Positions 1 to 14,182 are shown, numbered from the stretch's first letter. The stretch is DNA of 64,000 nucleotides from Brachypodius melanocephalos (GCA_013398615.1 VZSR01000170.1:684896-748895); one strand, 5' to 3'. Made by a program: numbers and translations. Notes: generated from the sequence alone by a model not told the origin.

Positions 1-3000
1 GTATCTATACTGGCACTTATGCAGAGGTTATTAACCCTAAGAAATTCTATGGTCAACCCACCAAACTCACATTTTTTCGTATTTAGCATACTAGCCTCAT
101 CATGTCAGGACCAGGAAGCGAGACATATTCCTCATCTGACCCCTTGAGAAAATGAAGACATCTTGAGTTATGCCAAACTTCCCCAGAACATACTTAAAAA
201 CAGAACTAATGAAGTTAAATGGACACTGGAAAGACCCCAATGCTACCGGAATGGCCACAGCCAATTTAGATTATGATCTAGCTTAAGGAATACCAAAATG
301 GAATTTATTCTATGATCTGTTCACTAATGGCAGAAAGTAAAAAATGCTGTCATCTTACAGAGATCCTGACAGTTCATGTATCAAAGCACAATAAACCATC
401 TTCATAATCCATCACCACAAGAGAGTTGCTAATTAGGATGTCAATGGACAGCTCCATCATTTTCCTTCAGATAGCTCTTTGTGAATTCACAAAGACCTAT
501 CAGCTCTGGTTCTGACACTGAAAAAACATACTTTAACAGGACTGGTATCAGGACAGATCACCAATAAGGGAAGGTAATTGCTAGGGTGTTGATATGTCAC
601 TGTTTCTTTTGTAGACTTTGGACAGAACAAGAACAAACTATCTTAGAGGGCAGCAGTTCATCTACTGAGCTGAGCTACCTTAGAGATATGCAAAGGAACA
701 ACAAAACTCTGCTTGCTCAAGATTCAATGGGAGGCATATAGGTACTGTCTCTCAGCCATGTGCTTTTAAAGCAATACTTTTAGTTAATGTCAGTGGAACA
801 ACATTTCAATAGTAAGAGGACAGCAATATTGCACTTATTGAAATGCCAGTTTGACTCATGAAGCAGTGTATGATACCAAACTTTATTTGGCAATCACCGC
901 TTTGGAAGAAGGTGAGCACAGCTTTGCAGAAGTATTGCATCTGGTATTAACTAGATTTCAAGAAGCAAATACTAAGAAGTTCTAGAAATCAAACAGTAAT
1001 GTGCAATGATAGGAAGTCTTAAAATCCAACACAGCAAACTAATGCAGGGGAATTGAGAAACATACTACTTAAAGTACAAGAGGTGACTGACTTGATCAGC
1101 TACTGAATGAGATTCTGCAGCTGATGATATGCAAGAGGTTAAATAAAATGCTTATTTTTGCTCTCAGCAATTACAGACATATAGACAGACTTCAATTTTC
1201 TTTTAAAACAAAATGCAGGAAAAAATGCTAGTGTAATTGTACAAGAAGCAATTTTAAGGTCTGAGAGTTAAAAAGAAGACCAAATGGATCAGATAAACTA
1301 AAACATTTCTGTCACAGGACTTCCAGGAAAAATATTAAAGACAGTAAAAAAGATAAGAAAATAATTTTTTCTAGCTGCAAATGCTTCAAAGAAAAACAAA
1401 AGGGTTTTTCATTTGTTTAAAAGGGCAGCAGAGGTATTAGGAAGAAAATAGGTGTATTAAGAAATGAAAACCAGCAGTGGAATTAATTATACCAAAATGT
1501 CTGAGAGATAGCCTACCTTTTTAATCATCTTCATCAAGAAGGGAAAACACAGAAAAAGTCTGAACCATTAATGTGAACAGCTTATCACAGCAAGGGAGTG
1601 TTCTTATCACTCCAAGTGATTAACCACTGGAGCAAAACACCATCTCGGTATCCTCAGATCCTGACTCCACACGTGTCTATGAGATCTGTCTGAGCCAAAC
1701 TCACACAAAGCTCACCACCACGGGGCAAGGTCTCCTGTGTCAAATAGGAGAAAGGAGTAGTTGAATTCAAAGCCTTCTGAGGCCTTTCAAACTGCTAGTC
1801 TAGGCATACATCGTAGGCACAACAAGTACTGGACAGGATAAAAAGCCACCTCATCTTGACACAAGACCTGACAAGTAAGAAAAAGGCGTGGGATTAGTAG
1901 TTATAAAGCAAGTCACTAGAATTTAAAAAAATTGTTGGAAAATGAAGTGCATTGTATATCTGCATTTTGAAAAAGTATTTCATCCTGACAACTACTGTCA
2001 TAATGACCCTTACTAGACCTTATACTATTTTCAGTTGTGATTTACACTCTAACTTCTATAAACTGACAACTGTCATTACTTGAATACCTGGTCTGAAAAA
2101 CAACGAACAAGATTCTCAGAGAGGTGTGATGGAAATAAATGCCTGAATGTCTGTGAAATACTCAGATTTTCTGGTAATTTGTTCCCCAAGGACACTTATA
2201 AATAAAGCGTGCAAAAACATGAGATATGTGAAATATTAAAGCCTGAAAAAAATTTATTTGATGCACCATAGAGCTAAGAGGCATATTATGCAAACCTCAT
2301 GATGACACTTTCTAAATATATCAGCCAACAAGACTGGTTTTAAGGGCTTTCAGCAAATGCGTTATACTGCTGCTAAACCATGAACCTGCAAGTGAAGTAG
2401 CTGGTACATCTTGGGAAGCTTAGCACATTTTTTCCTTCTGTACTTCATGCAAGAGAGCTCTGATGCTTTTCAGCCACCTTATTGGAAGTGTGACGTTCAC
2501 TGGTAGCTGTGGAAAAGGCACATTTGAAAAGTAAATGCAAAGTGGACTGCAGAGTTTTCCTTAAAGGCTTTTTTTTCAGTCTAGCTAAATTAGGCTTAAA
2601 ATATTTCTCATAGTATTATAAATAATGAAAGCTATAATAATACAGTCATCACAAAAATTATTAAGAAGCTTAATCATGGGAAATTATCTTCTTTGAGATC
2701 AGTGTTGCCAGTGAACCTATTAATCTAAACCAGCCTTTCACAGGACCAACTTCCAGTCTTCAAGGAAGCAAACATGAAGTAAAAAACCCTCCTAGTGACA
2801 TAGTGCAAACTCTCTGCTATTTCCATTCTCAAGAAGCTAGTCATATTCTTGTTCCTTGAAGGATTGTTTCACACCTTTTTCATTGTTTGACATTTTTATT
2901 CAGTCCAGAAGTATTTCCTCAAAAAAACCCTCCAGTGAAACAATTTGATTTTGTGCAACCAAATACTCAATAAACTACAGAAAAAAATAAAGCTCTTTGT

Positions 3001-3550
3001 CAACAGCTTTTTAGAAAAAAACCCCCTGATTCCACAGAGTTCATTTTAACACAGGGTCTCACTGGACTCTCAGTGGTAGAGAAAGCAATATAAGTCAGCT
3101 GAAATGCACTCACGTTGTTCAGCATTTCTTCTGATTTGGCCTGCTTTGAGATTTTTCTCTTCCACTCTAATATTGTTTTCTTCTAAAAATATTATATGAC
3201 AGAAGGTATAGCTCTTCTTGCATTCTTAAGGTTATAGATTGCTTAGGGCATGATTCCTCTGTGTTGGTGCAATGGACTCCAGTCACACTAATGACACTCC
3301 AGCCACTTTTTTTTTTTTAAACTGCAACTGAATCAACCATAATTTGGAAACCTAACTTTCAAGTAATGACTGTATTAACTAATGACTGAAGATGACAGTA
3401 TACCAAAATATAGATATTGAAAAGGAAAACTGTATAAGTGAGTGACAATAGAGAGGTTACTGCTAAGACAGTGGTGCAAATGGAAAAGAATCCCAATTCC
3501 TTCTGATGCCTCTGGGAGGTCTGCCTTGATTTGCATTTTATTAGCTAGCA

Positions 3551-3636
3551 TAATAGATGCAAGAATAATAGATGCAATAATAGATGCAATAATAGATGAA
3601 TAATAGATGCATAATAGATGCAATAATAATAGATGC
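3551..3636 (+). repeat. Tandem repeat array, TAATAGATG units (seven copies)
   Basis: TAATAGATG occurs at 3551, 3566, 3578, 3590, 3601, 3612 and 3627. Spacings are 15, 12, 12, 11, 11 and 15 bases, and the linkers are variants of CAA, CA and AA. It is a compound microsatellite to short minisatellite with a 11-12 bp period. The unequal spacing suggests slippage inside an (AAT)-rich unit. Confidence 0.85.
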
Positions 3637-5143
3637 AGGAATAGCAATAATTTTGCTTTGAGAGAGACAACATTTTGTTGCTGTAGTGTTGACTAAGAAG
3701 GTAATAAATAAATCCTTGTGATGTGTTAATCTGTTAATTTCAGAAAGTCTGAAATGGAATTATTTTGATAACTTAGATTTTTGATAAAGTAGTTGCAGAA
3801 TTATTTTATCAAAGCCTTTCATATACCTGGCTGTGATGACGTTAATATGGATGCGATATATATGCAGATTAATTGCTTGTGAATCACTGGAATAAGATAT
3901 CCCAAATGTATTATGAGGTATGGTCTTTATATACTTTAAATCAAGCTATAAATTAGATACTCTAGTTTATAAATGGGCTCACTGACACCACATTATTTAG
4001 CAGCTTCACAAATTACTACTCTTGACACCTCTCGGCTTTCTAGGCCGAAGACTCTGAGAGAATGAAAAACTAACTAGTTCTGGGCCACATTTTCTGTGTA
4101 AGGTTATGTATGGACATTAAAAAATAGTCTTAGTCTGCTACTACTTAGACTACTTAATAGTCTACTTCTTTATTTCTGTTGAGCTAAATCTGTGGTTTTA
4201 TCAACCAATAGGTGGATGTCCAGTGTGCAGCTTGGCAAAAGTAAGTAATGTGTTAAAAAAGCCCTGCCCAGTGTCAGTCTGATCTGCCATGTATCATACA
4301 CAACTTCTCAAGGACCACATTGGCTGCCTAATTTGGAAAAGCATTGACATGCATCTTTAATAGAGGAAAGCTTGAAAGAAATCAAATGGCCAAAACCAGT
4401 CATATAATGAGATGCTTGTCCAAGAGCAGGACTTTACACTTAAAGGCCTATGCCTGTGAAACTTTTGAACTAGGGTTACACATTTACTCTGTACTACATG
4501 CTCAAAGAATTTCCAAGTCAAGTCACGCATCGTTCTCTTTGTCTTCCAGGAGCTAAAAATACAGGAAACCAACCAGCAAGCATGACTCCAAAATAAGAGT
4601 CATGCTCATAAGCACTCCCTTTTGACAAACTGGTTTCTACAGATGTGATTTACATGTTGTTCTTACCAAAGCCAGATCAAATGGTTCATAGCTGTAACAT
4701 GGAAATATAATAAGCCTTTAAAACCTGCAGTGACATGCCAAGTAATGAGGCTGAGCATTCTACGTGAAATTCAGGTAAGTGAGAGCAGTCTTCTGGCTCA
4801 AGAAGTCTGAGAGTCACTTTTGAGCAATACAGAGAAGCTTCTGCACCACAGCACATGCATCTGCCTCAGGTCCAGACCATGACTGTGGAACATGATTTCC
4901 AAGGAACAGAGTACTACCACAAATCACATTTGGCTCTGTAAATAAAGCACATGCCTTTGATCTTACTTTCCCTGACCTACATATTTAATTGTAAACAGAA
5001 AAACCTAAAACGGCCCAGAACTCTGCTTGAACAAGCTACTTCAGCACATAACTTTCACTGAAGGAAAAGAGTGTGGCAATAATCATAGATATTTATTCTC
5101 TGTCTCAACATCACTTCTAGACCAACAAAGAACCCATGCATAA

Positions 5144-5179
5144 ATATGCACATATATATACTTACACACTTGTGCATAT
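5144..5179. repeat. 9-bp inverted repeat with 18-nt loop in AT/CA-rich sequence
   Basis: ATATGCACA (5144-5152) and TGTGCATAT (5171-5179) are exact reverse complements. The loop is a TA-rich and CA-rich run, so the structure may simply follow from simple-sequence composition. Confidence 0.45.
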
Positions 5180-5406
5180 GAAAGGTTCTATTAACTTCAG
5201 TTGCCAAACTTGTTGAGCTTAAAACTTTTGTATCAGCAGTGACTTACCTGACAATGAAAAACTTATCAGTCTCCGACTTCCTTGTCCCTGGACTGAGTCT
5301 TCATTGGTGATGCTTTTAAAAATCTGCTGGGAGATAAAGAATTATGAGAAGGAGTAGTGTCCAACGACTCTTGAACAGAGAATTACTTAGTAACTGTCTT
5401 TTTCAC

Positions 5407-5438
5407 TGATTCTTAGTTAGTTTTACAACTAAGAATCA
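5407..5438. repeat. Perfect 12-bp inverted repeat with 8-nt loop
   Basis: TGATTCTTAGTT (5407-5418), loop AGTTTTAC, and AACTAAGAATCA (5427-5438) form an uninterrupted 12-bp stem. It is too short for a typical miRNA hairpin and no flanking transposon ends were recognised. Confidence 0.7.
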
Positions 5439-8400
5439 ATTACATGACCAGAGATCAAAACCATGTTTTTATCTAGATAATAATTTAACCATTAATGACC
5501 TAAGTCATCCCTGCCTGGAAGCTTTCCCTTAAAAAAACCAGAATGATGCAAAAATACTACAGTAATTTGAATACAGCAGTTCTTCACCCAAAAAGGAACT
5601 ACTTATCAATCAGGAGACAGAGGTAATACATAAGGATGGGGATGTGGCTAACATCTCTTGAAACAATTCCTATCTTTATAATACCTTATCACTTGTGTGG
5701 AAAATCTTGTTCCAGAAAGTTTATTGCATACTTTTGAGAAAGACTTCTGAGAGATTACTAGTACCCTGCACAAAAAAGCTACTGTGGACTATGCTAACAA
5801 TATGCATTGAGAGTGAGCTGGAAAAAAAAATTCGAAGTCCATAGATTACTCTTTGTACTCCACAGTTCAGTATTCAATGTCAGTCTGGTTCAGCGAGTTT
5901 ACTGATGAGCTGCTGTTGTGAAAATTAGGCCCCAAGCTGCCTTCTGCATGTGATCAGAACTGGGAAGCAGGAACACCCATGGGCCAGTGTCTGGGGCATT
6001 AGGAGAAGGCTACCACCAGTAGTTTTTGTGTGGAGTCTCTGAGCAGGCCAGAGGAGATGCCATCGGGTGTCAGACTCCAAAGTTCAGCAGGGAGGTGGTG
6101 CTGTGAGCACTGCTTCCCACTGAATTTGGAGTCAAACCAAGCGCTGCTCTGCCCCCGGGAAGCAGCAGCTCCATGTCACTCTCGCCATTCAGCTTTCAGC
6201 CAAAAAAGCAAAATAGCATTTATGCAGTGAAGTTCCAATTTCTGACGGGAAACAGTAACTGAAGTCCCACTCAGCTGTGAGTCATTGCTCGGTATATTAA
6301 ATATTGTGTAGTCAAGCTTAACTTAGAAAACAAGCTGCTCTCTGCCTCCAAACAGTGCAAAACCTGGGCAAGTGGGTACTTTGCCCAGCTAGCAGGCATT
6401 AAACAATCATACATGGATGACACCTACATCAAAAATGTATGGATTGAATCTAGATATGCTTATAAAATAATGGGTTCTGCTGGACCTGACTTTTAGTCAT
6501 AATCATTTTGTTTCTTCCAAACTATCTAAATGGGATAAAAGGTACTGAGTAGGGTGGGTCTTTGAATAAATTTCAGTAGAAATATCCTGATTGGATCACA
6601 GCTAATTAGTTGCAGTTGCACTATTGGCCTTCTTAGCAAAGTAGGTTTTGATATATTTATTGAATCCAGCACTGATTTCTGGAAAGAAACGTATTTAAAT
6701 CAGAATATATGTGACTCTGGGAATTTTATGACAAGAACTCAGCAACCTTTACCAGCCAAAGTTGTGATCCCATCAAGAAACAATGACATTTCCTTGTCAA
6801 TATGTATTTTTCATACTATGTCACTGCCTGATATTAATTACACATTATGCTTTAATGCTTACTTTTATGGTCTTTTCATGATTTTGACCAGGATAGTAAT
6901 GGGGCCAAACAATGTAGATATGTGCACATTTGCAAAAGGTGCTTTTGTCTAGTTCTTCAACAATTTTATTTAGACCTGCCATGTATACATGCATCATGCC
7001 AGTATGAATAGTTCAGCAGACTACACTTTGAACAAACTGATGGATCTGATGGGGTCCTGCAAACCTGTTCAGAACTTAAAAATATTTGCTATTAAATGAC
7101 CCTTCAGTGGCCATATCTAGATTCAGGAAACTATACTGAGATAGTTAAAATAGAGTGTTGGCACAAATCCTGATAAAAAGCAAACCATCCCCAGCATGGT
7201 CAAACTTGCACTAGCAAAGCTTGCCATTATACAAGGGGAGTAATAACACATCCAGTCTCATAAGTGACACAACAACAAAATAAATTTATTTGCTCCTGAA
7301 GGTCCATCTATTCTGTGAAGCAGGTGCACCCCACAGTGCCCTGTCAAGTGCTCACCACTCAGCCACACAATCAGAGGCACTAAAAGCCAGCCCTGCTGTG
7401 CAAACGGGTTCCATCCTCAGTAGCTGACCCCTGCATAACTCTTTGAGATGCAGCACTACATCAGCATGCCACATGTTTTGAGAATGCCTAGCAATTAACC
7501 TTGGCAAAATGAAACACTTGCTGGAAGCTTTTCTGATTCTCTTCCTGGCCAGGTGGATGAGAAAGGGAATGCACAGCAGAAAGGCTGAAGGAGAGAAGCT
7601 TTTGTCCTTTGGTCTGAGACCTGTGATGCACCATTAAAGACTTCATACAACTGAGCCTTCTGTGTAGCTCTACCATCACAAACCTGTGCCCCTCATCCTC
7701 CAGTGGTCTGAAGGCACTGGTCTGCCACTCTCCTCACACATACACAGCACCTTCTCACCCATGGATACAGGTCCATAGGCATGCCAGGGCACATGCCAGA
7801 GCAGGCTCAGGAGCAGGACCTCCTGTTCTCTCAAAGAATAGGAAGGATAATAGGAAGGCCATGAAAGTGATTATTCTTTAATATCGACTTTTCAAGAAGT
7901 CAGAAGGAACAGCAAGGAAGTAAGAGAGACAAATCTCCCAACATTAAGTCTGATTTTCTGAAAATAAGAAAAGCTATTTGCTGCAGTTTGGATCCACTGT
8001 TTTCTAATGCAACACCAGAATGTCCCCAGTAATGAGGACAAGGCTGAACTTGACACAGAGCACGGCAAAAGAGGGCAAGTGGTCATGAGAGCTCATCAGC
8101 AGTCATATCAAATGTGTTTCATAGTATCTTGAGGCCTGGGATAGGGATGGGCACAGGTCATACTGGTCCTGCTTCCATTCATCATGAAGGAAATCCAGAC
8201 TGATTTTAGTGGCTACAGTATAATTACATTGGGAGTTTTGTCACTGTAAGTAAACCTTGAGTTTAGTAATCAGGAGGCAAAAACCCCTCTGTCTTCTCAA
8301 CTGCCACTTAAAACACAGTTAGTTGACAGACAGACAACATTTATCTCATCACTTGACATCCTGTGGGCTTGAAGTCCTTCTCATGAAAAGGAACAAATGT

Positions 8401-8498
8401 GATTTTCCCTCAATAACTTCTGTGTTTTTTATGCCCTTGAAGAGAAAGGTCAGTCTGAAATTAGCTTGATATTTTTCATTTCTAATGCCATTTTTTCA

Positions 8499-8592
8499 TA
8501 TTGTGCAACCCAGCCTACCTATTTTACAGGTCCTGCTGATACAAAACAGAATTAATATCCTTTTACTACGCATTTCTGCTATTTCTAGACAT
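8499..8592 (+). repeat. Dispersed repeat copy A (unnamed)
   Basis: This ~94-bp segment aligns by eye with 9627-9722 in the same orientation. Both begin TATTGTGCA, share the core CTGCTGATACAAAACAG or CTTGCTGATACAAAACAG, and end CTAGACATG, with roughly 70% identity between. The family is not recognised. It could be an old transposon remnant or a local duplication. Confidence 0.5.
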
Positions 8593-9626
8593 GAAGATGG
8601 GAAATGAGCTGCAACTTCACACCTAACTGAATATCTCTTCAAAAACCAAACGCTTCCTAAACTAGGTTCAAACCTCGTTTTGATTTCTTTGACTGTAATT
8701 GGAGCCAGCATCATTGCCACTGATGTCAGCACTTACATTCAAACACTTAGAGAGGCATCAGTACTTCCTTTAAAATATTCTCCAGTAAACATACACCGTA
8801 AAATCTTCTGATAGAGTTTCCCAGCCTCTGAAGCAAGGCTCAAGATGACTACCAGCACCTGTGATGGCTAACTGTGAAACATAGGAAGGTACTTGAGGCC
8901 AGAATGAAGCCTGTTGGGACCCGCTGACCTCAGGAAATGGTCCAGCTTTGGTAGTGCTTTTCATTTTTACAGTACAGAGAAAAAAGAAGACCAAAGGAGA
9001 AGACTGAAAGCTAAAAATAATAGTATTGTCCTGGGATCACTCTTCCTTGTGAGTAGTTCCTGCAAATGCTAGAAGGAAGTTCTGTGACCCTGAATGAGAG
9101 ATGGGGCAGGTTTCACACTAGCAAAGGGTGCCCTTGAGACTTTCTCTTTAGCCATGGTATGTGTTATGAGAAAAAAAAAAGATCTTGAGAAATCCCAGAG
9201 TATTACAGTCCAACAGTTCTGCTGAGGCAAAATTCCAAGTGCATCACTAAAAATTTGTCTAAGCAGAAAGCCAGAAACAGAGACTCTCACAACTAATTAA
9301 AAATATCTCCTAAAATACCCTTCCCTTTACTAGTCTACCTAAATATGTGGAGTAACAAGCACAATGCACTTGAAAATAAAGTGGCTTATAGGGCACCCTT
9401 AGGCTGCCCTATTCAGCCTCCCTATTGTTCAAAGTTATGATGAGACAAATACCTTCCGATACAGGTACAGTATGAATATAGGTCTGGAGGAAACTAATTG
9501 TTGTAACTGTGTTTACCTAGTGCTGTACTAGAAAATCTGCTTTTGGAGACCACAGTGACCAGTTAATAGTACAGCATGTTGGCAAAACCTCCTTTGCAGC
9601 ATTAAATTCCTTTTAGCATGTTTGGC

Positions 9627-9722
9627 TATTGTGCAGCAAATCTTAAATATTATTAAAGTCTTGCTGATACAAAACAGGATAAATATGATTCTATTATGTG
9701 CATCTACCACAGCTAGACATGC
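9627..9722 (+). repeat. Dispersed repeat copy B (unnamed)
   Basis: This ~96-bp segment matches copy A at 8499-8592, about 1.1 kb away in the same orientation. The strongest shared block is TTGCTGATACAAAACAGGAT. Sequence beyond the shared ends does not align, which favours a short interspersed element or a very old duplication trimmed by decay. Confidence 0.5.
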
Positions 9723-12700
9723 ACAGCTGACAAATACAAGCATTTAGTCCTTTTCTCACACACAGCACAGGAAAACACTCTTGTGTCTTAGTGTCCTGTA
9801 ACACTCTTTCAGGAGGAGGAACGCTCAGGAAGAGGATTTCTGTCCTCCACCAGAAGGAAGAGGACTTTTTTTGCCCACTGCTCTCATATTAAGTGGTTCA
9901 ACAAAGCTAAGTGATTATTTTTTTCCCATAAGTAGAAGAAATGTCCAGATTAAGTAAACTTACTCTTCACTTCTGTATCAGCAGCTTCTGCTGCAAAAGA
10001 ATGGTGACATTTAACTGATATAAATTACCTCCCACAGGTCAGTATTTCTTCCATTCAAACATAGGAAATTACAGTGATATGAAGTGCTGCACTACCTGTC
10101 TGCTTTCATTAACTTTATATCATGGTGAACATTATGGACATGACCTAATGCTCAATATAATCAAATTCCCAATTTACAAGACGCTAATTAAAACCTAGAA
10201 TATTTTACACTAATAGCGCAGACTGTAACTACAGTAATATCTAACACAGATTAAACAGTCAGGTACTGTAAACTTGTAAAGCTCTAGCTGGGGCAATACT
10301 ATCTATTCACAGGAGTTTTTCTTTTAAAAAGTAGATCTAAGGACATATCAAAGTGTTCAGAAGAGCTCACACTTCCAAGCAATACTATCCAGACCTATAA
10401 TCAAGATGGAAGTCTACTATGAAAGAAGACTGGAAACCATAAAGGTAAAGCAGCAAAATATTTTCTGTTAGTACACACCAGCTCTGAGGATGAAAAGCCG
10501 TAGATTTAGAGCATTGCAAAAAAGGAAGGCTACAACCTGTGCTTGATTCCAATCAAAAGTGAAAAACAGCCTCAACTTAGCCCCAAACTGCGCACAGGAA
10601 AACAGAAGAGGTATTGCTACGTGTGTCAGAGGTAAAGATGTGGTGTTGCAGTGCAAAAGACAGGCTGTCCAGTCACTGCCTGCACTATGCTTACTTCAAG
10701 CTCCGGGTCTCTGTTCTCTGCTTTTCAAGACCACTCAACTTGCCAGCAGATTTAAAGCAGAGTAAGTAAGGTTAACAGACTTGCCGATTTGAGTTTAAAC
10801 CAGCTTGGAGCTAATGTTTTAATAGATCAGAGTGTACATGGCACAGGAGTCCAGAACAGTCCTCAAAAATTTATTCTCCCCTAACCTATTTCTGTTGGCT
10901 TTCACTGTTGCACTCTTGACTTCATTGAATGCTTAACATTAGATCAACTCTTCAAAACAAGTGAGAAAACACATTTTCTACAGCTCAGCAATGAAGCATC
11001 TTATCACAGTAAGAGACTATCACATATCATCCTGAGTTCACACTTCATATTCTACCATCTTCTTTAGACAGGGAATTCCTCAGTAGACCTGCAAATGGGT
11101 GAATATTCCCATTTCCTCCTAGGTGCTGAATTTAAAAATAAACTGTTTTGTAAAAAAATGGACTAAGCAAACACAGACTAAGTGCCTCTTTTCACACCAT
11201 CGCTTGGCTTCTCCAGTGAAGAAGCTGCTCTGGACGCAAGAGGCAAATTCTGAAAGGAAGAAATGCAGATCTGAGCTCCCTGACTGCCACTGACAGAATT
11301 ATGTCCATAATCCCAGGCACCACTTTGAAAATCTACCCCTAATTAGTGGCAGTGTTTCAGCTGCAACCCCCACTCTGCTAACAGAATTATCCAGCTCTTG
11401 AATGCAATATATTCCACTTATCCTGTTAGCTTGTTAAGCCATTGTGCTGGCACAGAGGTATTTTTCTATCAGGTGCTTCCAAACAGCTGCCAGCTTCTCC
11501 AGCAGCAGCCTAGCTCCTGCTGGGCACTCAGCACAGCCCTGAAGGACTGTGACCACACACACACAGAGGCTCCCCCATGTGCCACAGTCAGCAGCATTCT
11601 AGCCTTGTAATAAACCACCTTCTCAGTGCCATTCCCTAATTAAGTGGAGAATCTGCCTTTTGTGGGCATATGACAGTTGCCCTCTCTCTGCAGAACACAT
11701 CTTTTACCCCACTCTGCAGCAGTGTTTATTGATTACTTCATTTATTCCCAGGAGAAAGAAGTTTTCATTCCAAAAACTCTTGTCTTAGAAACTCGTTAAA
11801 TAGGTCATAAGAAAGTGAGTAAACATTTTTTCCCCCATGGAAAATGTTATGAATTTTTTCACCAGATAGTAAATTACAAACTGTGGCAACCAAACTAAAA
11901 CACTGGAAAGAAACCTGCTGCTTAGTGAAGCGCATCAGTGACGTCCTCTAGAAGGCAACTATCAACAGGCTTACAACAAAAGGACACCCAATGAGAGTAC
12001 ATACCAAATATATGGAGGTTTCCATGTTGTCATGAAGCTATTTCATATTCCCCAACCAATCCTATGTCTGTAGATCAGCATAACCAGAACCTCAAATAAG
12101 GATGTTAGGAGCAAACACTTCCAACTGAAACCAAATCAAGGACCAAATCAAGAAACCAAATTAGTACCTCCCACAGAGTCCAGTATCCTTTTCTTCCAAA
12201 AATTTATTAAATTTGGCTTTTTAATTGTTTCAACAGCTCTGCCTAATAAACTTCAGTTATCCTTTGGCAGGAGAGAAGTTTTGATTAGAGATTCTGATCT
12301 TCCTTCACCCTTTGAAATTTCATTTAAATAGTCTTAGATTTTCAGATATCGAAAGACAATCACACATGTATGTGGTAGGCTTTGGGTTGCTGTTTCTGGG
12401 TTGAGGACTACATCTAAGCAGCAGATATTTCACTTCCACCTATCAAACTTCGGCGAGGATTGTCTTCTGCACCACATCCCATCAACTGCCCCCACACTAG
12501 CTCTGAGACTGCAGGCTATTTGGTGCCAATGACCCTGTGAACCTTAAGAAGCCTCTCAGCAAGGTTAAAGTGGTCCAAAGATGACAGTATTTTACAGACC
12601 CAACGTTCAAAACAAACTCTGATTTAGTTAGCAGGGAAGATGGCTCCTTGTGGTTGCTAAACAGCTTTGTGTTTCCCAGTGTTACCACCATCCATAAAAA

Positions 12701-13786
12701 AAAAATCTCTAAGAAAATCTGGTGTTATGATCAGATTTACACCAGGCAGCTGCCTAATGCAGAACAGGATTGGCCCTGTAAATCTGACAGGTCCATACAT
12801 AGACCATTAACATGCTTGAATACTCTGACAGCAAGAACTGCTTGTAAATATTATCCTCTCTGGAACACCTAAGCAATATCCTGCAAGCCACTGAAATTAT
12901 TGAGAAGTTTGCTATTGACAGATGAAGAGGCTATTGGACACGGGATCATGTAATTTTGCATAAAATTTGCCCCACAGACTTGAAATTCAAGTGTGTCATG
13001 AAAACACTTTCTATGAAGAATTTAGAAACTGCTGCCAATACCTTTTCTCTCTGTCTACAAAATGGCCGGAGTCACCAAAACATAGGGCATATACAGCAGA
13101 AACACTGACACATCCATGATGTCTTTGGAAGGCAGGAAACTATTAGACAGCAGCTGCCTTCACTACAGCTTCAGAAACTCACTCTTCTACTATGGTTTGG
13201 ATGGGATGAGTGCACAGATGAGTAATGCTGACACGTTAGGGAGAGAACCGTATCTATCAGCTAAGCTGTGTTTGAAGAAGGGCTCAGAGCATTAGTCATG
13301 CTGCCAAAGAGTCTGGACAAGGGAACCGAGTCAATGACCCTTTGCACCATAAAAGAAGCAGCTAGGCAGTGAACAATGCCCATTCTTCTAAATGAATGCC
13401 TCAAATATCAGCTCAACTATGAATACCATTATTTCCAGAAACGAGCTACAGACACTTTACTTTCAACCTTGGGTCCTACTTTGGACAGAAATGAGGCAAC
13501 TGTAGATTTATAGTCTGAATTTAAAAGTAGAGAAATATCTGTGCTACTTCAGATGTCCCTCGATCTTACTGAATTCCTAACAAAACATTACACTACACAG
13601 ATCATTTTTCAAGTTAGGATACCACAGAAAGGATAAAGCTGAGAAGAAAAAGAAAATCTGTTTTTATAGTATCTACAGTCACTTAGTTAATGCAGCCTCA
13701 TTCACACTCAGTGTTTCTCCTTTTAGCAGATCCATTAGACTCAGCAGAAACTGCTTATCTCACCTTACCAAACCCATGGGTTTGAT

Positions 13787-13830
13787 TTTTTGTTTGTTTG
13801 CTTGTTTTGCTGTTTGTCTGATTTGTGGTT
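13787..13830 (+). repeat. TTTG-rich low-complexity tract
   Basis: TTTTGTTTGTTTGCTTGTTT continues as TGCTGTTTGTCTGATTTGTGG, a short impure TTTG tetranucleotide repeat. Confidence 0.65.
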
Positions 13831-14034
13831 GCTTTATTTTAATCCTTTCTATTTAAAAATAGCCTTTGTTTTCCAACTGGCTCCTGCTGTCTACAGCACT
13901 TGATGTTTTGTTTTTCTTAGGTTGCTGCTTTCTAGAACAGCAGGCTTTAAAAAGTCAACAGCCCTCTCCAGTGAAGTGGGTTTGTGGGAATACTGATTGT
14001 AATCAAACTGCCATAGAATAAACAATGTTGGAAG

Positions 14035-14059
14035 ATGTCGGATTGCGATTTTCCGACAT
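14035..14059. repeat. Inverted repeat beside the assembly gap (8-bp stem, 9-nt loop)
   Basis: ATGTCGGA (14035-14042) is followed by nine bases and its exact reverse complement TCCGACAT (14052-14059). The short stretch carries three CpG dinucleotides in an otherwise CpG-poor region and ends 24 bases before the N run. It may be real sequence or a snap-back artefact at a contig end. Confidence 0.6.
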
Positions 14060-14082
14060 TCAGATGGTTTAGAGTCTTTTGC

Positions 14083-14182
14083 NNNNNNNNNNNNNNNNNN
14101 NNNNNNNNNNNNNNNNNNNNNNNNNNNNNNNNNNNNNNNNNNNNNNNNNNNNNNNNNNNNNNNNNNNNNNNNNNNNNNNNNN
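14083..14182. other. Assembly gap (100 N)
   Basis: Exactly 100 N bases, a length usually used as a placeholder for a gap of unknown size. Apparent open frames that run through it are artefacts. It lies at the edge of a CR1 fragment and beside a small CpG-containing hairpin. Confidence 0.99.

Noticed and set aside
11270..11334. Minus-strand text resembling an acceptor followed by ATTTTCAAAG (Ile-Phe-Lys), as the next HECW2 exon should begin
   Set aside because: After three residues the translation departs from any HECW2 sequence I know, there is no good pyrimidine tract, and no C2-domain motif follows.
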